Of a stretch of 64,000 nt of DNA, positions 53,774 through 63,042 are shown one piece after another. The stretch covers positions 1-64,000 of the forward strand of contig NZ_BHYK01000011.1 of the NCBI RefSeq assembly GCF_003865095.1. Direction: 5' to 3'. The notes beneath the pieces are model-generated. The model searched no databases and had not been told where the DNA came from. It saw only the letters and a program-made list of their open reading frames with translations. The first letter of the stretch is position 1; every line of letters starts with the position of its first letter. The stretch comes from Clostridium tagluense (GTDB lineage: Bacteria; Bacillota; Clostridia; Clostridiales; Clostridiaceae). The translations under genes and the position numbers were made by a program.

Positions 53774-54724
53774 TTATTTAATAAAGGAGCTATTTGATAG
53801 GTCTTTTAGTGTATAGTTATTAGTAGTTAATTTTTTTGCTTTAAGCCAAATTAAAACTTCTCGTAGCTCTTTTTCAGGGGGCATAGTAGCATTTGAATAA
53901 GTTGGGAAAATCAATGTTTTTTTCACAATTTCAGGAAAACCAGCTTCCTTAATTACAAAATCAATATAACTTTCCTGTTTTGCTTCTTTTAAAAACTTTA
54001 CAGATTTATTATAGGCTTTATAAAATGCTTTTATTTCGTCGGATTTTGATGCTATTGTATCTTTTGTGAATAGAATTACACCAGGGTTTATACCTAGTTT
54101 ATCAGAACTACTTAAAACTTTTCCACCAGAAGAAATTGCAGTGCTTGCTAGAGGCTCTGGCAATGTAGCCATATCTAATTTACCATTGGTTAGCATTTCA
54201 AGTCTAGTAGGTATCTTCGGTATTGCTACTTTTTTTGGTGAGTTAACATCTATGCTTGAATTTTCCATAATTCTATCTGTTAGATATTCAATAATAGTAT
54301 TTTTAGAAATCCCTATGGATTTTCCAGCAGATTGTCCAATTTTAGAAATATTAGAATTTACTCCAGAAATTAGTTTATAACTACCATCTGTTTTTGAAGT
54401 GATTTTAACATCAAATTTATTATCGTTAAAAAATACTACCGCAAGCATATCAGATATTGCTCCATCAATTTTACCCGTTTGAAGTGCTGTATCTCTATCT
54501 GTTGCACTTTTAAAATGCTCTATTTTTACATCTATACCTTCTTCTTTAAAATATCCATTGTGCTCTGCTATAATAACTGGAACAGAGTCTAAATCTGGCA
54601 TAGCACCAATAGTTAGAGTTTTTTTTGGCTTTAGCCCCGCATCTTCTTTCACCTTGCTTGTGCATCCAACAATACTTATACCCATTATAAATACTAAGGT
54701 AAGTGCTAAAAATTTTTTTTTCAA
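53774..54724 (-). CDS. NMT1/SsuA-type ABC substrate-binding lipoprotein
   Basis: Lipoprotein of 316 residues with lipobox VGC near residue 20. Binding-fold motifs: TLTIGAMPDLDSVPVIIAEHNGYFKEEGIDVKI across residues 35-65 and LQTGKIDGAISDMLAV. This type binds small organic acids, sulfonates, nitrate-like ions or thiamine precursors. TTG start with TTGGAGG upstream; an ATG at 54757 lacks an RBS. No permease or ATPase adjoins. The NitT/TauT-type ATPase-permease pair at 61036-62528 lacks a binding protein, so the two may be partners. The 430 bp to the NDH-2 gene holds only AT-rich DNA and divergent promoters. Confidence 0.83.
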   Translation of the reverse strand: MKKKFLALTLVFIMGISIVGCTSKVKEDAGLKPKKTLTIGAMPDLDSVPVIIAEHNGYFKEEGIDVKIEHFKSATDRDTALQTGKIDGAISDMLAVVFFNDNKFDVKITSKTDGSYKLISGVNSNISKIGQSAGKSIGISKNTIIEYLTDRIMENSSIDVNSPKKVAIPKIPTRLEMLTNGKLDMATLPEPLASTAISSGGKVLSSSDKLGINPGVILFTKDTIASKSDEIKAFYKAYNKSVKFLKEAKQESYIDFVIKEAGFPEIVKKTLIFPTYSNATMPPEKELREVLIWLKAKKLTTNNYTLKDLSNSSFIK

Positions 54725-55155
54725 TATGTACCTCCAATAAAAATTTATTTTGTCCACAAATAGCTTTCTAAAAATTATATTTTTTGAAAAGTCGAAAGAA
54801 AGTAGATAAAATAATATAAAGCCCTGTAATGAAATGTAAATAACGCAGTCATCATAACACTTATTTAACTCAGTGTAAATACTGGCAGCCCAACCTTTGG
54901 AATATATCTATGAACTAAATTAACAAAACATATTATTAATGACCAAATAGCTTCTTTATTTGCAGAGTTAAAGGTATTATGATAAAATTTTAACTAGTAA
55001 AGTTGAAAGAAATAAAGACTAAGTAAATATGTAAATAACGAGTGTAATTTATTTTAGGTTAATATTTTAATAATTTTATATTTTAGGCATTATAAACTAT
55101 ATTTTTGGTAAAAATAGTCCTATAATAACAATTCTCAAACTGAGGGGGATATAGT

Positions 55156-57003
55156 ATGAGTGAAAAGAAAAGAATAGCTATACTTGGCGGAGGGTATGGT
55201 GGAGTATTAACGGCAAAGAAGCTTGCTAAAAAATTCAAAAAAGATGAAGAAGTTGAAATCACTCTTATAGACCAAAATCCATACCACACACTACTTACTG
55301 AACTTCATGAAGTAGCTGCAGGACGTGTTTCAGAGGATGCTATTAGGATTGATTTCAAAAAAATATTTGCAAAAAGAAAAGTAAAAGTTGTACTTGATGA
55401 AATTACTGATTTGGATTTTAAAAATAATGTACTAAAATCCGAAAACAATACCTATGAATATGATTATCTAGTAATTGGTGCTGGATGTAAGCCCACTTAC
55501 TTTGGCGTAAAGGGAGCAGAAGAATTTTGCCAAAAATTATGGTCTTTTGAAGATGCTGTAGCACTTAAAGAACATATTCTTCAAATGTTTAGAAAAGCTG
55601 TAAAAGAAAAAAACAAAGAAGAAAGAAAAAAACTTCTAACTTTTATTGTTGTTGGTGGTGGATTCACAGGTGTTGAAATGATGGGAGAACTCGGTGAGTG
55701 GAAAGAGAGGTTATGTAAGGATTTTTACATAGAACAAGAGGAAGTAACTTTAATATTAGCAGATGACTTACCTAAAATATTACCTAATTTTCCTGATAAA
55801 TTAATAGCAAAAACTAAAAAAAGACTTAATAAATTAGGGGTTACAGTGCTAACTAATGCTGGTGTTACAGAAGTTACAGGGGACACTGCTACAATAAGAA
55901 ATAATGGTATTGTTAATACCTATACAGTAATTTGGACTGCTGGCGTTGAAGGCTCTGATATTATTGGTAAAATGGACATTCAGCAAAAGGGTAGAAAAAG
56001 AATAGTAACTGACGATAAATTGCGGTCTTTAGATTATAAAAATGTTTATGTTGTTGGTGATAACATTTTCTTTATTCCTGAAGGTGAAGAAAGACCTCTC
56101 CCACAAATGGTAGAAAATGCAGAAGAGTCTGCTGCATTAATTGCGCATAATGTTTATACAGACATAAAGGGTGGAGAAAAGAAATCCTATAAACCTTCAT
56201 TCCATGGTGCAATGGTATGCGTTGGCGGAAAATATGGTGTAGCAAATGTTGGAGCTGGGAAAAACTTTTTTGCATTATCTGGATTCTTTGCATTATTTGT
56301 TAAACACTTTATAAATATTGTTTACTTTATCCAGGTCGCTGGGTTTAATAAATGCTGGTCATACTTATTACATGAATTTTTCCATGTTAAAGATAATAGA
56401 AGTTTTGTAGGTGGCTATTTTTCAAAATCCTCTCCAAACTTCTGGCTATTAGTACTTAGAATGTTCGTTGGTTACAAATGGCTAACAGAAGGACTTGAAA
56501 AATTACCTAAAATAATAGCTGATCCTTCAAAAATTTTCTTAATACCTGCACCAGTAGTTGATGGAGCAACAGCTGCAACAGCAGCAGCACCAGCGGCAGG
56601 AGCGGCACCAGTAGCAACATGGGTTGCATTACCGGTACCAGGTTTTATAGAAAAAATAGTTAAATGGTCTATGGATACTTTTTTTTATACAGGTGATGGT
56701 GGGTATACAGTTTTAGCTACAATTTTCCAAACCGGTATGGTAATTGCAGAAATATTAGTAGGAATAATGCTTATCGTTGGATTATTTAGCGCATTAGCTT
56801 CTCTTATGTCAGTTGCTATGGGTATTATGATTTGGACTTCAGGAATGGCTCCTACTGAAATGTTATGGTACTTATCAGCAGGAATTGCTCTTATAGGTGG
56901 ATCTGGAAGTACTTTTGGTATGGATTACTATGTGTTACCAATACTTAAAAAGTACTGGAAGAGTATTGGATGGGTTAAAAAATCTTATTTATATGTTGAT
57001 TAA
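55156..57003 (+). CDS. Type II NADH dehydrogenase fused to a DoxX-like membrane domain
   Basis: Protein of 615 residues. The N-terminal 360 are NDH-2: FAD site ILGGGYGGVLTAKKL, NAD site VVGGGFTGVEMMGELGE, VIWTAGVEGSD and VYVVGDN. The quinone-facing PQMVENAEESA segment is also visible. About six membrane helices follow from residue 370, including a DoxX-like stretch (LVLRMFVGYKWLTEGLEKLP). An alanine/proline-rich linker lies near residue 475 (AATAAAPAAGAAPVATW). The enzyme passes electrons from NADH to a membrane quinone without pumping. The C-terminal extension resembles that of the Listeria electron-transfer Ndh2. A TATAAT at 55121 and AGGGGG precede the ATG. Confidence 0.87.
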   Translation: MSEKKRIAILGGGYGGVLTAKKLAKKFKKDEEVEITLIDQNPYHTLLTELHEVAAGRVSEDAIRIDFKKIFAKRKVKVVLDEITDLDFKNNVLKSENNTYEYDYLVIGAGCKPTYFGVKGAEEFCQKLWSFEDAVALKEHILQMFRKAVKEKNKEERKKLLTFIVVGGGFTGVEMMGELGEWKERLCKDFYIEQEEVTLILADDLPKILPNFPDKLIAKTKKRLNKLGVTVLTNAGVTEVTGDTATIRNNGIVNTYTVIWTAGVEGSDIIGKMDIQQKGRKRIVTDDKLRSLDYKNVYVVGDNIFFIPEGEERPLPQMVENAEESAALIAHNVYTDIKGGEKKSYKPSFHGAMVCVGGKYGVANVGAGKNFFALSGFFALFVKHFINIVYFIQVAGFNKCWSYLLHEFFHVKDNRSFVGGYFSKSSPNFWLLVLRMFVGYKWLTEGLEKLPKIIADPSKIFLIPAPVVDGATAATAAAPAAGAAPVATWVALPVPGFIEKIVKWSMDTFFYTGDGGYTVLATIFQTGMVIAEILVGIMLIVGLFSALASLMSVAMGIMIWTSGMAPTEMLWYLSAGIALIGGSGSTFGMDYYVLPILKKYWKSIGWVKKSYLYVD

Positions 57004-57054
57004 TACATATTTATACAATAGTTATGTAATTAAAAACTGAATTTTTTTAAATCT

Positions 57055-57086
57055 AATGTCCTTTTAAAAATAATTAAAAGGACATT
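57055..57086 (+). terminator. Hairpin between NDH-2 and polyprenyl synthase genes
   Basis: AATGTCCTTTTAA pairs with TTAAAAGGACATT, followed by TGGTTTTAT. The T run is broken, so part of the transcription may read through into the quinone genes. Confidence 0.6.
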
Positions 57087-57161
57087 TGGTTTTATAGTGG
57101 AATATTAATTAATAAGTAATATTTATTGGAAACTCAAAAAATAATTGGACAAGGTGATAAA

Positions 57162-58133
57162 ATGAGTAAATTTTGGGAATGTTATCCTGATATTGCAGAT
57201 GAATTAGAAAGTATAAAAAAGATAATTGTAGCTAATGTAAAATCTAGTGAAAAAGAATTTGATGAAGCTATTTTTCCACTGGTTAATGCAGGCGGAAAAA
57301 TGTTAAGGCCAGCCTTTTTGCTACTGGCCGCAAAATTCGGAGAGTATGATAAGGACAAAATGCATAATTTAGGTGCAGCCATTGAAATGATGCACATGGC
57401 AACATTAGTGCATGATGACGTTGTAGATGAATCTAAACTTAGACGTGGTGTGGAAACAGTGCAACACAAATACAGCAAAGAATATGCAGTGTATATAGGT
57501 GATTTTTTATTTTGTCAATGCTTTATAATGCTATCTGGATTTGATTATTCCACTGAAAATTTAAGAGATATATCAAAAGCTATATCTAAAATATGTATGG
57601 GAGAAATAAGGCAATATAATATTAGATACCTAAGAAACACAAGCCTTAGAAAATACATAAAAATTATATCTGGAAAAACAGCAGCGCTATTTGCTATTAG
57701 CTTTTATACTGGTGCAAAGGAATCTAAATGTAGTGAGAAAACTTCAAAATTATTAGCAAGGGTTGGTTACTATATTGGAATGGCTTTTCAAATCATAGAT
57801 GATTTGCTTGATTACAGTGGAGATGCGAGTAAACTAGGCAAAAATGCTCAAAGTGATTTAGTAAAAGGTTATTATACACTACCACTAATATATGCTATGG
57901 CAGAAGACTTCGAAAATAAAATTTCTATTATATTAGATAATACCTCATTAAATGATGAAGATGTAAAACAAATAACTATATTAATTGAAAAATATAATGG
58001 AATAGATAAAGCTCAAAACTTAGCGGATAAATATACAAAAAAAGCCTTTGATTATATTGAAAAATTACCTGACTGCGAAAGCAAAGAAATAATTAAAGCT
58101 GTAACAAAAAAATTATTAAATCGTAATTCCTAA
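57162..58133 (+). CDS. Trans-polyprenyl diphosphate synthase
   Basis: Enzyme of 323 residues that extends prenyl diphosphate to the quinone side chain. It has GGKMLRPAFLLL (44-55), first aspartate motif HDDVVDES with DDVVD at 85-89, GDFLFCQC, and the second motif FQIIDDLLDYSG with DDLLD at 213-217. The residues before the first motif (MHMATLV) fit long-chain heptaprenyl/octaprenyl-type synthases. I chose the ATG at 57162 because AAGGTGAT lies just upstream. First gene of the quinone-type operon. Confidence 0.9.
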   Translation: MSKFWECYPDIADELESIKKIIVANVKSSEKEFDEAIFPLVNAGGKMLRPAFLLLAAKFGEYDKDKMHNLGAAIEMMHMATLVHDDVVDESKLRRGVETVQHKYSKEYAVYIGDFLFCQCFIMLSGFDYSTENLRDISKAISKICMGEIRQYNIRYLRNTSLRKYIKIISGKTAALFAISFYTGAKESKCSEKTSKLLARVGYYIGMAFQIIDDLLDYSGDASKLGKNAQSDLVKGYYTLPLIYAMAEDFENKISIILDNTSLNDEDVKQITILIEKYNGIDKAQNLADKYTKKAFDYIEKLPDCESKEIIKAVTKKLLNRNS

Positions 58134-58157
58134 TAAAATATAGAAAGGGATGGTTAT

Positions 58158-59603
58158 ATGGCTTATAAAGATTTGCAGGATTTTATAAATCATTTAAGAG
58201 ATAAAAAACTTTTAGATGAAATTGAAATCGAAGTGGATAGTGAGCTTGAAATTACGGAAATAGCTGATAGAGTTTCAAAAAAGTATGGTCATGCCTTGCT
58301 TTTTAAAAATGTAAAAAATTCAGAATACCCAGTATTAATTAATTCACTAGGAACCTACGAGCGAATGAATTACGGCCTGGAAGTAGAGAATCTTGATGAT
58401 ATTGCAGCAACTATAATGGATTTTATGGATGTAACTAATTATATAACCTTAATTAATAAGGTTAAATCTATTCCCAAACTTGCAAGACTTGCAAGAGTAT
58501 TTCCTAAAAAAGTAAAAAACGCCCCTTGCCAAGAGGTAATAGAAGATGCAGACTTAAGTAAGCTTCCAATATTAAAGTGCTGGCCTAAAGATGGAGGGCG
58601 ATACATAACACTTCCCCTAGTAATAACAGTAGATCCAGAAACTAATCAGCAAAATGTTGGAATGTACAGGCTTCAGGTATATGATAAAAATACTACTGGT
58701 ATGCATTGGCATCTACATAAAGACGGAAAAGAGATATATGAAAAATATAGGAAGCTTGGATTGAAAATGCCTGTATCAGTAGCATTAGGCTGCGACCCAG
58801 CAACTATATATGCCGCCACTGCACCACTACCAAAAATGATAGATGAAATGATTTTTGCTGGATTTCTTAGAAAATCACCTGTAGAAATTGTTAAATCAAT
58901 AACTAATGATATTTATGTACCTGCTAATGCTGAATTTATACTAGAGGGATATGTAGACTTAGATGAAAAGAGATTAGAAGGTCCCTTTGGTGACCATACA
59001 GGATATTATTCTCTTGAAGATATGTACCCAGTGTTTCACATTGAAAAGATTACAAGGAAAAAGCATCCAGTATATCCTACAACCATTGTAGGTAAGCCCC
59101 CTATGGAAGATTGTTATCTAGGAAAAGCTACAGAACGAATTTTTTTACCCTTAATGAAGGTTCAATGTCCTGAAATAATAGACATAAATTTCCCGCTAGA
59201 AGGTGTATTTCATAATTGTGTAATAGTTTCAATTAAAAAGGCCTATCCAAAGCATGCTCACAAAATTATGAATTCACTATGGGGACTTGGGCAGATGATG
59301 TATACAAAAATGATTATAGTTGTAGATGAAAATATAGATCCTCAGGATATCTCAACCGTAGCCTGGAAGGTATTTAATAATATAGATCCCAGTAGAGATA
59401 TAGTAATTTCAGAAGGACCTTTAGATGCACTTGATCATGCATCAAATACTCCTTTTTATGGTTCAAGACTAGGTATAGATGCTACAAAAAAATGGCCATC
59501 AGAAGGACATTCAAGGCCTTGGCCAGATGATATAGAAATGTCTGAGGAAGTTAAAAAAATGGTAGATAAGAGGTGGAGTGAATATGGTATTAAAGAAACT
59601 TAA
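58158..59603 (+). CDS. UbiD-family prenyl-FMN decarboxylase (MqnL-like)
   Basis: Decarboxylase of 481 residues. Signatures: KLPILKCWPKDGGRYITLPLVITVDPE (in pieces), MHWHLHKDG, EGPFGDHTGYYS and the C-terminal GPLDALDHASNTPFYGSRLGIDATKKWP. The C-terminal text is more like the menaquinone-pathway decarboxylase set than like generic UbiD. The enzyme needs prenylated FMN from a UbiX protein, encoded two genes later. It would remove the carboxyl group from a prenylated aromatic acid. Downstream UbiA overlaps it by 20 nt. Confidence 0.88.
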   Translation: MAYKDLQDFINHLRDKKLLDEIEIEVDSELEITEIADRVSKKYGHALLFKNVKNSEYPVLINSLGTYERMNYGLEVENLDDIAATIMDFMDVTNYITLINKVKSIPKLARLARVFPKKVKNAPCQEVIEDADLSKLPILKCWPKDGGRYITLPLVITVDPETNQQNVGMYRLQVYDKNTTGMHWHLHKDGKEIYEKYRKLGLKMPVSVALGCDPATIYAATAPLPKMIDEMIFAGFLRKSPVEIVKSITNDIYVPANAEFILEGYVDLDEKRLEGPFGDHTGYYSLEDMYPVFHIEKITRKKHPVYPTTIVGKPPMEDCYLGKATERIFLPLMKVQCPEIIDINFPLEGVFHNCVIVSIKKAYPKHAHKIMNSLWGLGQMMYTKMIIVVDENIDPQDISTVAWKVFNNIDPSRDIVISEGPLDALDHASNTPFYGSRLGIDATKKWPSEGHSRPWPDDIEMSEEVKKMVDKRWSEYGIKET

Positions 59604-60441
59604 AAGCTATGGAGAGTTAGTTATGTTTTCCCATACATTATTTTCTCTTCCTTTCGCTTTAATATCAATGATTTGGGCAGCTAATGGGTTACCAGCAGCT
59701 GCTACAGTATTTTGGATATTAATTGCACTTGTTGGAGCTAGAAATGGGGCTAATGCTCTTAATAGAATTGTAGATAAGGATATTGATAAAAAGAATCCTA
59801 GGACTGCAAATAGACATTTGCCAAAGGGCCTGGTAAAGGATTATGAAGCTTTAGGAATAGTGCTACTGTGTTTCTTTATTTTTATAATAGCAGCCTATAA
59901 ATTAAATCCTCTATGTTTTATGTTATCACCGGTGGCACTTTTTCTATTTATAATTTATTCTTATACTAAAAGATTTACATGGGTATGTCATATCATTCTA
60001 GGTATTACTTGTGGTGGCGCTCCTGTAGGAGCATGGCTTGCAGTAACAGGAAAATTTGCCATAGCACCAATTGTTTTAGGTGCTGTTGTGACATTGTGGG
60101 TAGCTGGTTTTGACATAATTTATGCAACTCAAGATATTGAATTTGATAGGAAAACCGGTTTGTTTTCTATACCCGCTAAATTTGGTTTAAAGGGTGCATT
60201 ATGCATATCCTCTCTGTTTCACTTTATTACGGTTTTGCTTTTAATTAGTTTATATTTTATAATGCATAGAGGCTGGATATATTTATTTGGCATATTTATC
60301 AGCGCCATTTTGCTAATCTTAGAGCATTATATTGTGTCTCCAACAAACACAAAGAAGATGAAAATCGCTTCTTATAACATAAATCAAGTTGTAAGTGTTT
60401 GTATATTTATTTTTACTGTATTAGATTTTTTTATATTATAA
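59584..60441 (+). CDS. UbiA-family aromatic prenyltransferase (MqnP-like)
   Basis: Membrane enzyme of 285 residues with about eight helices. First Mg-diphosphate motif NALNRIVDKDIDKKNPRTANR (Asn60, Asp64, Asp68). Second motif DIIYATQDIEFDRKTG (Asp184, Asp188). The NPRTANR text is shared with the UbiA-like enzymes of the futalosine pathway. It joins the polyprenyl chain to an aromatic acid. I chose the ATG at 59584 (AGGTGGAG upstream). Confidence 0.88.
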   Translation: MVLKKLKSYGELVMFSHTLFSLPFALISMIWAANGLPAAATVFWILIALVGARNGANALNRIVDKDIDKKNPRTANRHLPKGLVKDYEALGIVLLCFFIFIIAAYKLNPLCFMLSPVALFLFIIYSYTKRFTWVCHIILGITCGGAPVGAWLAVTGKFAIAPIVLGAVVTLWVAGFDIIYATQDIEFDRKTGLFSIPAKFGLKGALCISSLFHFITVLLLISLYFIMHRGWIYLFGIFISAILLILEHYIVSPTNTKKMKIASYNINQVVSVCIFIFTVLDFFIL

Positions 60442-60457
60442 CTAAGAGGTGATTTGT

Positions 60458-61039
60458 TTGGGAAGATATATAGTAGGGATTACCGGAGCCAGTGGAAGTA
60501 TCTACGGTGTACGGCTTATAGAAGAGTTAATAAAAGGTGATAATGAAGTTTATTTAGTTATTACAAATAACGGCAGAAAAGTTTTGGAATATGAGCTTGA
60601 AATTGATTTTGATGGATGGCTTAAAAATCTTAGTAATTCTAAAGGAAGGCTTAATTTATGTGATATAGAGGACATGTTTTCTTCTATAGCAAGTGGTTCC
60701 TTTAAGACTGATGGAATGGTAATTGTGCCCTGTTCAATGGGAACTCTTTCAAAAATAAGTAGCGGAACTTCCGATAATTTACTAATAAGAGCTGCAGACG
60801 TAATGATTAAAGAAAAAAGAAAATTGATTTTGATTCCAAGGGAAACTCCTCTTAGTTCTATTCATCTTCAGAACATGCTTTTTTTAAGCAATTTGAATGT
60901 TTTGATAATACCTCCTATGCCAGCCTTTTATGAAAAACCAAAAACTATTGAAGATATGGTAAATATCACTGTAGGGAGGATTCTTTCAAGCTTAAATGTA
61001 GATAATGAAATGTACCATGAGTGGGGCATAAATAAATGA
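60458..61039 (+). CDS. ubiX: UbiX-family flavin prenyltransferase
   Basis: Protein of 193 residues that makes prenylated FMN for UbiD. FMN site GITGASGSIYGVRL, IVPCSMGTLSKISSGTSDNLL, RAADVMIKEKRKLILIPRETP and a conserved aromatic PAFY segment near the C-terminus. The TTG at 60458 has AGAGGTGA just upstream; a GTG at 60449 lies within that site. Its stop overlaps the ABC ATPase start (ATGA), linking quinone genes and transporter in one operon. Confidence 0.9.
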   Translation: MGRYIVGITGASGSIYGVRLIEELIKGDNEVYLVITNNGRKVLEYELEIDFDGWLKNLSNSKGRLNLCDIEDMFSSIASGSFKTDGMVIVPCSMGTLSKISSGTSDNLLIRAADVMIKEKRKLILIPRETPLSSIHLQNMLFLSNLNVLIIPPMPAFYEKPKTIEDMVNITVGRILSSLNVDNEMYHEWGINK

Positions 61040-61788
61040 TAAAAATAAGTGATTTAAGTGTTTGTTATAAAAATGTGGACAAACATACCAAAGTCATAGA
61101 AAACGCGAATTTAACAGTAAAAAAAGGGGATATTTGTGCTATAATTGGCCCCTCTGGTGGTGGGAAATCAACTTTATTAAAAGTTCTAGCAGGAATTATT
61201 GTAGACTACACCGGTGAAGTTTTAATAGATGGAAAAGCAGTGAATCCTAAAACACATAGAATCGGATTAATACCTCAAAATTACGGACTAGTTAAATGGA
61301 AAACAGTAGAGCAGAACATATTTCTATCCGCGAAAATAAAAGATGGTAAAGGCCATATTGATATGGAATTTTATGAAAAACTGCTAGTGCAGTTAAAGCT
61401 TAAAGACTTTGTTAAAAGGTATCCAAGCCAGCTAAGTGGAGGACAAATGCAAAGAGTATCTATGGCTAGAGCTTTATTATTAAAACCAAATGTACTTTTA
61501 ATGGATGAATCTTTTTCTGCCTTAGATGCTATGACCAGGGAAGACGTTCAAAAAATGTTTTTAGAGGTTTGGCAGGCACATAAGGTTACCACTATACTTG
61601 TAACCCATGATATTAAAGAAGCAATATATTTAGCAAAGAACATAGCTGTAATATCCGCATCCCCAGGAAAAATAGTTGAAGTTATAAGCAATCCCTTATT
61701 TGGAAAATTAAATAGGGAAGTTGATTTGGAGTACATACATATAAACAATGAACTTAGAAAAATCCTTAAAGGGGGCGAGGTAAAATGA
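61036..61788 (+). CDS. NitT/TauT-type ABC transporter ATP-binding protein
   Basis: ATPase of 250 residues: Walker A GPSGGGKST, signature LSGGQMQRVSMARA, Walker B VLLMDESFSALD and switch region VTHDIKEAIYLA. It is like SsuB/TauB. It overlaps ubiX by 4 nt and the permease gene by 4 nt. No binding protein is adjacent. The substrate is unknown; an aromatic acid or sulfonate is suggested by family and by context. Confidence 0.88.
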   Translation: MIKISDLSVCYKNVDKHTKVIENANLTVKKGDICAIIGPSGGGKSTLLKVLAGIIVDYTGEVLIDGKAVNPKTHRIGLIPQNYGLVKWKTVEQNIFLSAKIKDGKGHIDMEFYEKLLVQLKLKDFVKRYPSQLSGGQMQRVSMARALLLKPNVLLMDESFSALDAMTREDVQKMFLEVWQAHKVTTILVTHDIKEAIYLAKNIAVISASPGKIVEVISNPLFGKLNREVDLEYIHINNELRKILKGGEVK

Positions 61789-62528
61789 GACTTAAAGAAT
61801 ATAAACTAGTTAACTTCGCAATTGCTTTTTTTATTATTTTTGGTTTGTGGCAAATAATAGCAATGATTATTAATAAGCCATTATTTCCACCCCCTTATGC
61901 AATAATAATAAATATATTTACAACTTTTAAAAGTGACATAGCAATCCATGTTGTTTATAGTTTTAATAGAATTATAGTAGGGTTGCTATTTACTTTGGTA
62001 ATAGGTGTACCTGTAGGTATTTTAATGGGATATTTTAAAAAAATTGATTTAATATTTTCACCGGTTATATATTTTAATTATCCTATACCTAAGATAGCAT
62101 TACTTCCTATAGTAATGCTTATTTTTGGCTTAGGCGATTTAACAAAAATAGTTATGATTTTCTTAATTACATTTTTTCCTGTAGTAGTTAATATACGAGA
62201 TGAAGTAAAAAATATCCCTGAAGAGGTTTTTTACCCTATGTATTCATTAGGAGCAACGAATTTTCAAATAATGAAAGAGATTATTTTTCCAGGAATACTT
62301 AAAGCCTTATTAACATCTCTTCGAATAGGTATAGGTACCGCTATATCTGTTTTATTCTTTACTGAAAACTTTGGCACAGAGTATGGTATGGGGTATTTTA
62401 TTATGGACTCTTGGATGAGGATTAACTATATTCAAATGTATTCAGGTATTTTAATCTTAAGTTTAATCGGCCTATTTTTCTTTATTATAACTGATGTTTT
62501 AGAAGGAATTTTTTGTCCCTGGAGATAA
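61785..62528 (+). CDS. NitT/TauT-type ABC transporter permease
   Basis: Permease of 247 residues with about six helices. The EAA loop reads YSLGATNFQIMKEIIFPG, and FGLWQIIAMIINKPLFPPP is a standard N-terminal signature of SsuC/TauC/ThiX-like permeases. ATG within the overlap ATGAG with the ATPase gene. Confidence 0.88.
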   Translation: MRLKEYKLVNFAIAFFIIFGLWQIIAMIINKPLFPPPYAIIINIFTTFKSDIAIHVVYSFNRIIVGLLFTLVIGVPVGILMGYFKKIDLIFSPVIYFNYPIPKIALLPIVMLIFGLGDLTKIVMIFLITFFPVVVNIRDEVKNIPEEVFYPMYSLGATNFQIMKEIIFPGILKALLTSLRIGIGTAISVLFFTENFGTEYGMGYFIMDSWMRINYIQMYSGILILSLIGLFFFIITDVLEGIFCPWR

Positions 62529-62584
62529 GATACCCACACTGATTTTAAAAATTTTATAATGCTTTATTAAAATGTATACTTGAA

Positions 62585-62613
62585 ATGACACAAAAGTAGA
62601 AAAATGATATAAT
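62585..62613 (+). promoter_or_regulatory. Promoter of FMN-lipoprotein/kinase unit
   Basis: ATGACA, 17-bp spacer, TATAAT. It lies between the permease and the FMN lipoprotein, so the last two genes can be expressed apart from the quinone operon. Confidence 0.6.
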
Positions 62614-62671
62614 CATATTAATTGCTATTGACCCCAGAAAAACTAACGTGAATGACAAGGAGGAGACTTAC

Positions 62672-63019
62672 TTGAGAAAATTAGTTATATTAGCATTATG
62701 GATAGTTTTAGCAACTGGACTCGTGGCTTGTGGTTCCAAAAATGTTATTTATAAGCAAGGAACCTATGAGGGAAACGCAGAAGGGCATATAGGACCCATA
62801 AAGGTTAAAATAGTAACGGATCAATATGAAATAAAGGAAATTGTGATATTATCGCAACAAGAAACTCCAGTGATAGCTGAAATAGTATATAAAAAAATCC
62901 CACCAAAAGTAATAAAAGCTAATAGTTCAGAGGTTCAAGTTGTTGCAGGAGCTACATATACAAGCAATGGACTTATTAAAGCTATTAAGGATGGGTTAAA
63001 TAAAGCAAAAATAGAATAA
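62672..63019 (+). CDS. FMN-binding-domain lipoprotein
   Basis: Lipoprotein of 115 residues. A lipobox LVAC places Cys20 at the membrane. The rest is one FMN_bind domain (GHIGPIKVKIVTDQYEIKEI) with the flavinylation motif VVAGATYTSNGL; Thr95 should carry FMN by a phosphoester bond made by an ApbE enzyme. The usual SGAT reads AGAT here. TTG start with AAGGAGGAG upstream; an upstream GTG lies too early. The protein resembles the building block of Listeria PplA. It is expected on the outer face of the membrane. Confidence 0.86.
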   Translation: MRKLVILALWIVLATGLVACGSKNVIYKQGTYEGNAEGHIGPIKVKIVTDQYEIKEIVILSQQETPVIAEIVYKKIPPKVIKANSSEVQVVAGATYTSNGLIKAIKDGLNKAKIE

Positions 63020-63042
63020 TCATAATATGAGGTGAAGTGCTA

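Noticed and set aside
53774-54724. Binding-protein-like gene as MqnA or MqnD (same fold, next to quinone genes)
   Set aside because: A clear lipobox and signal peptide show a secreted transporter component, not a cytosolic futalosine enzyme.
57055-57086. Hairpin after the NDH-2 gene as proof that the quinone genes form a separate operon
   Set aside because: The T run is interrupted and the gap is only 158 bp, so read-through is plausible; operon structure stays open.
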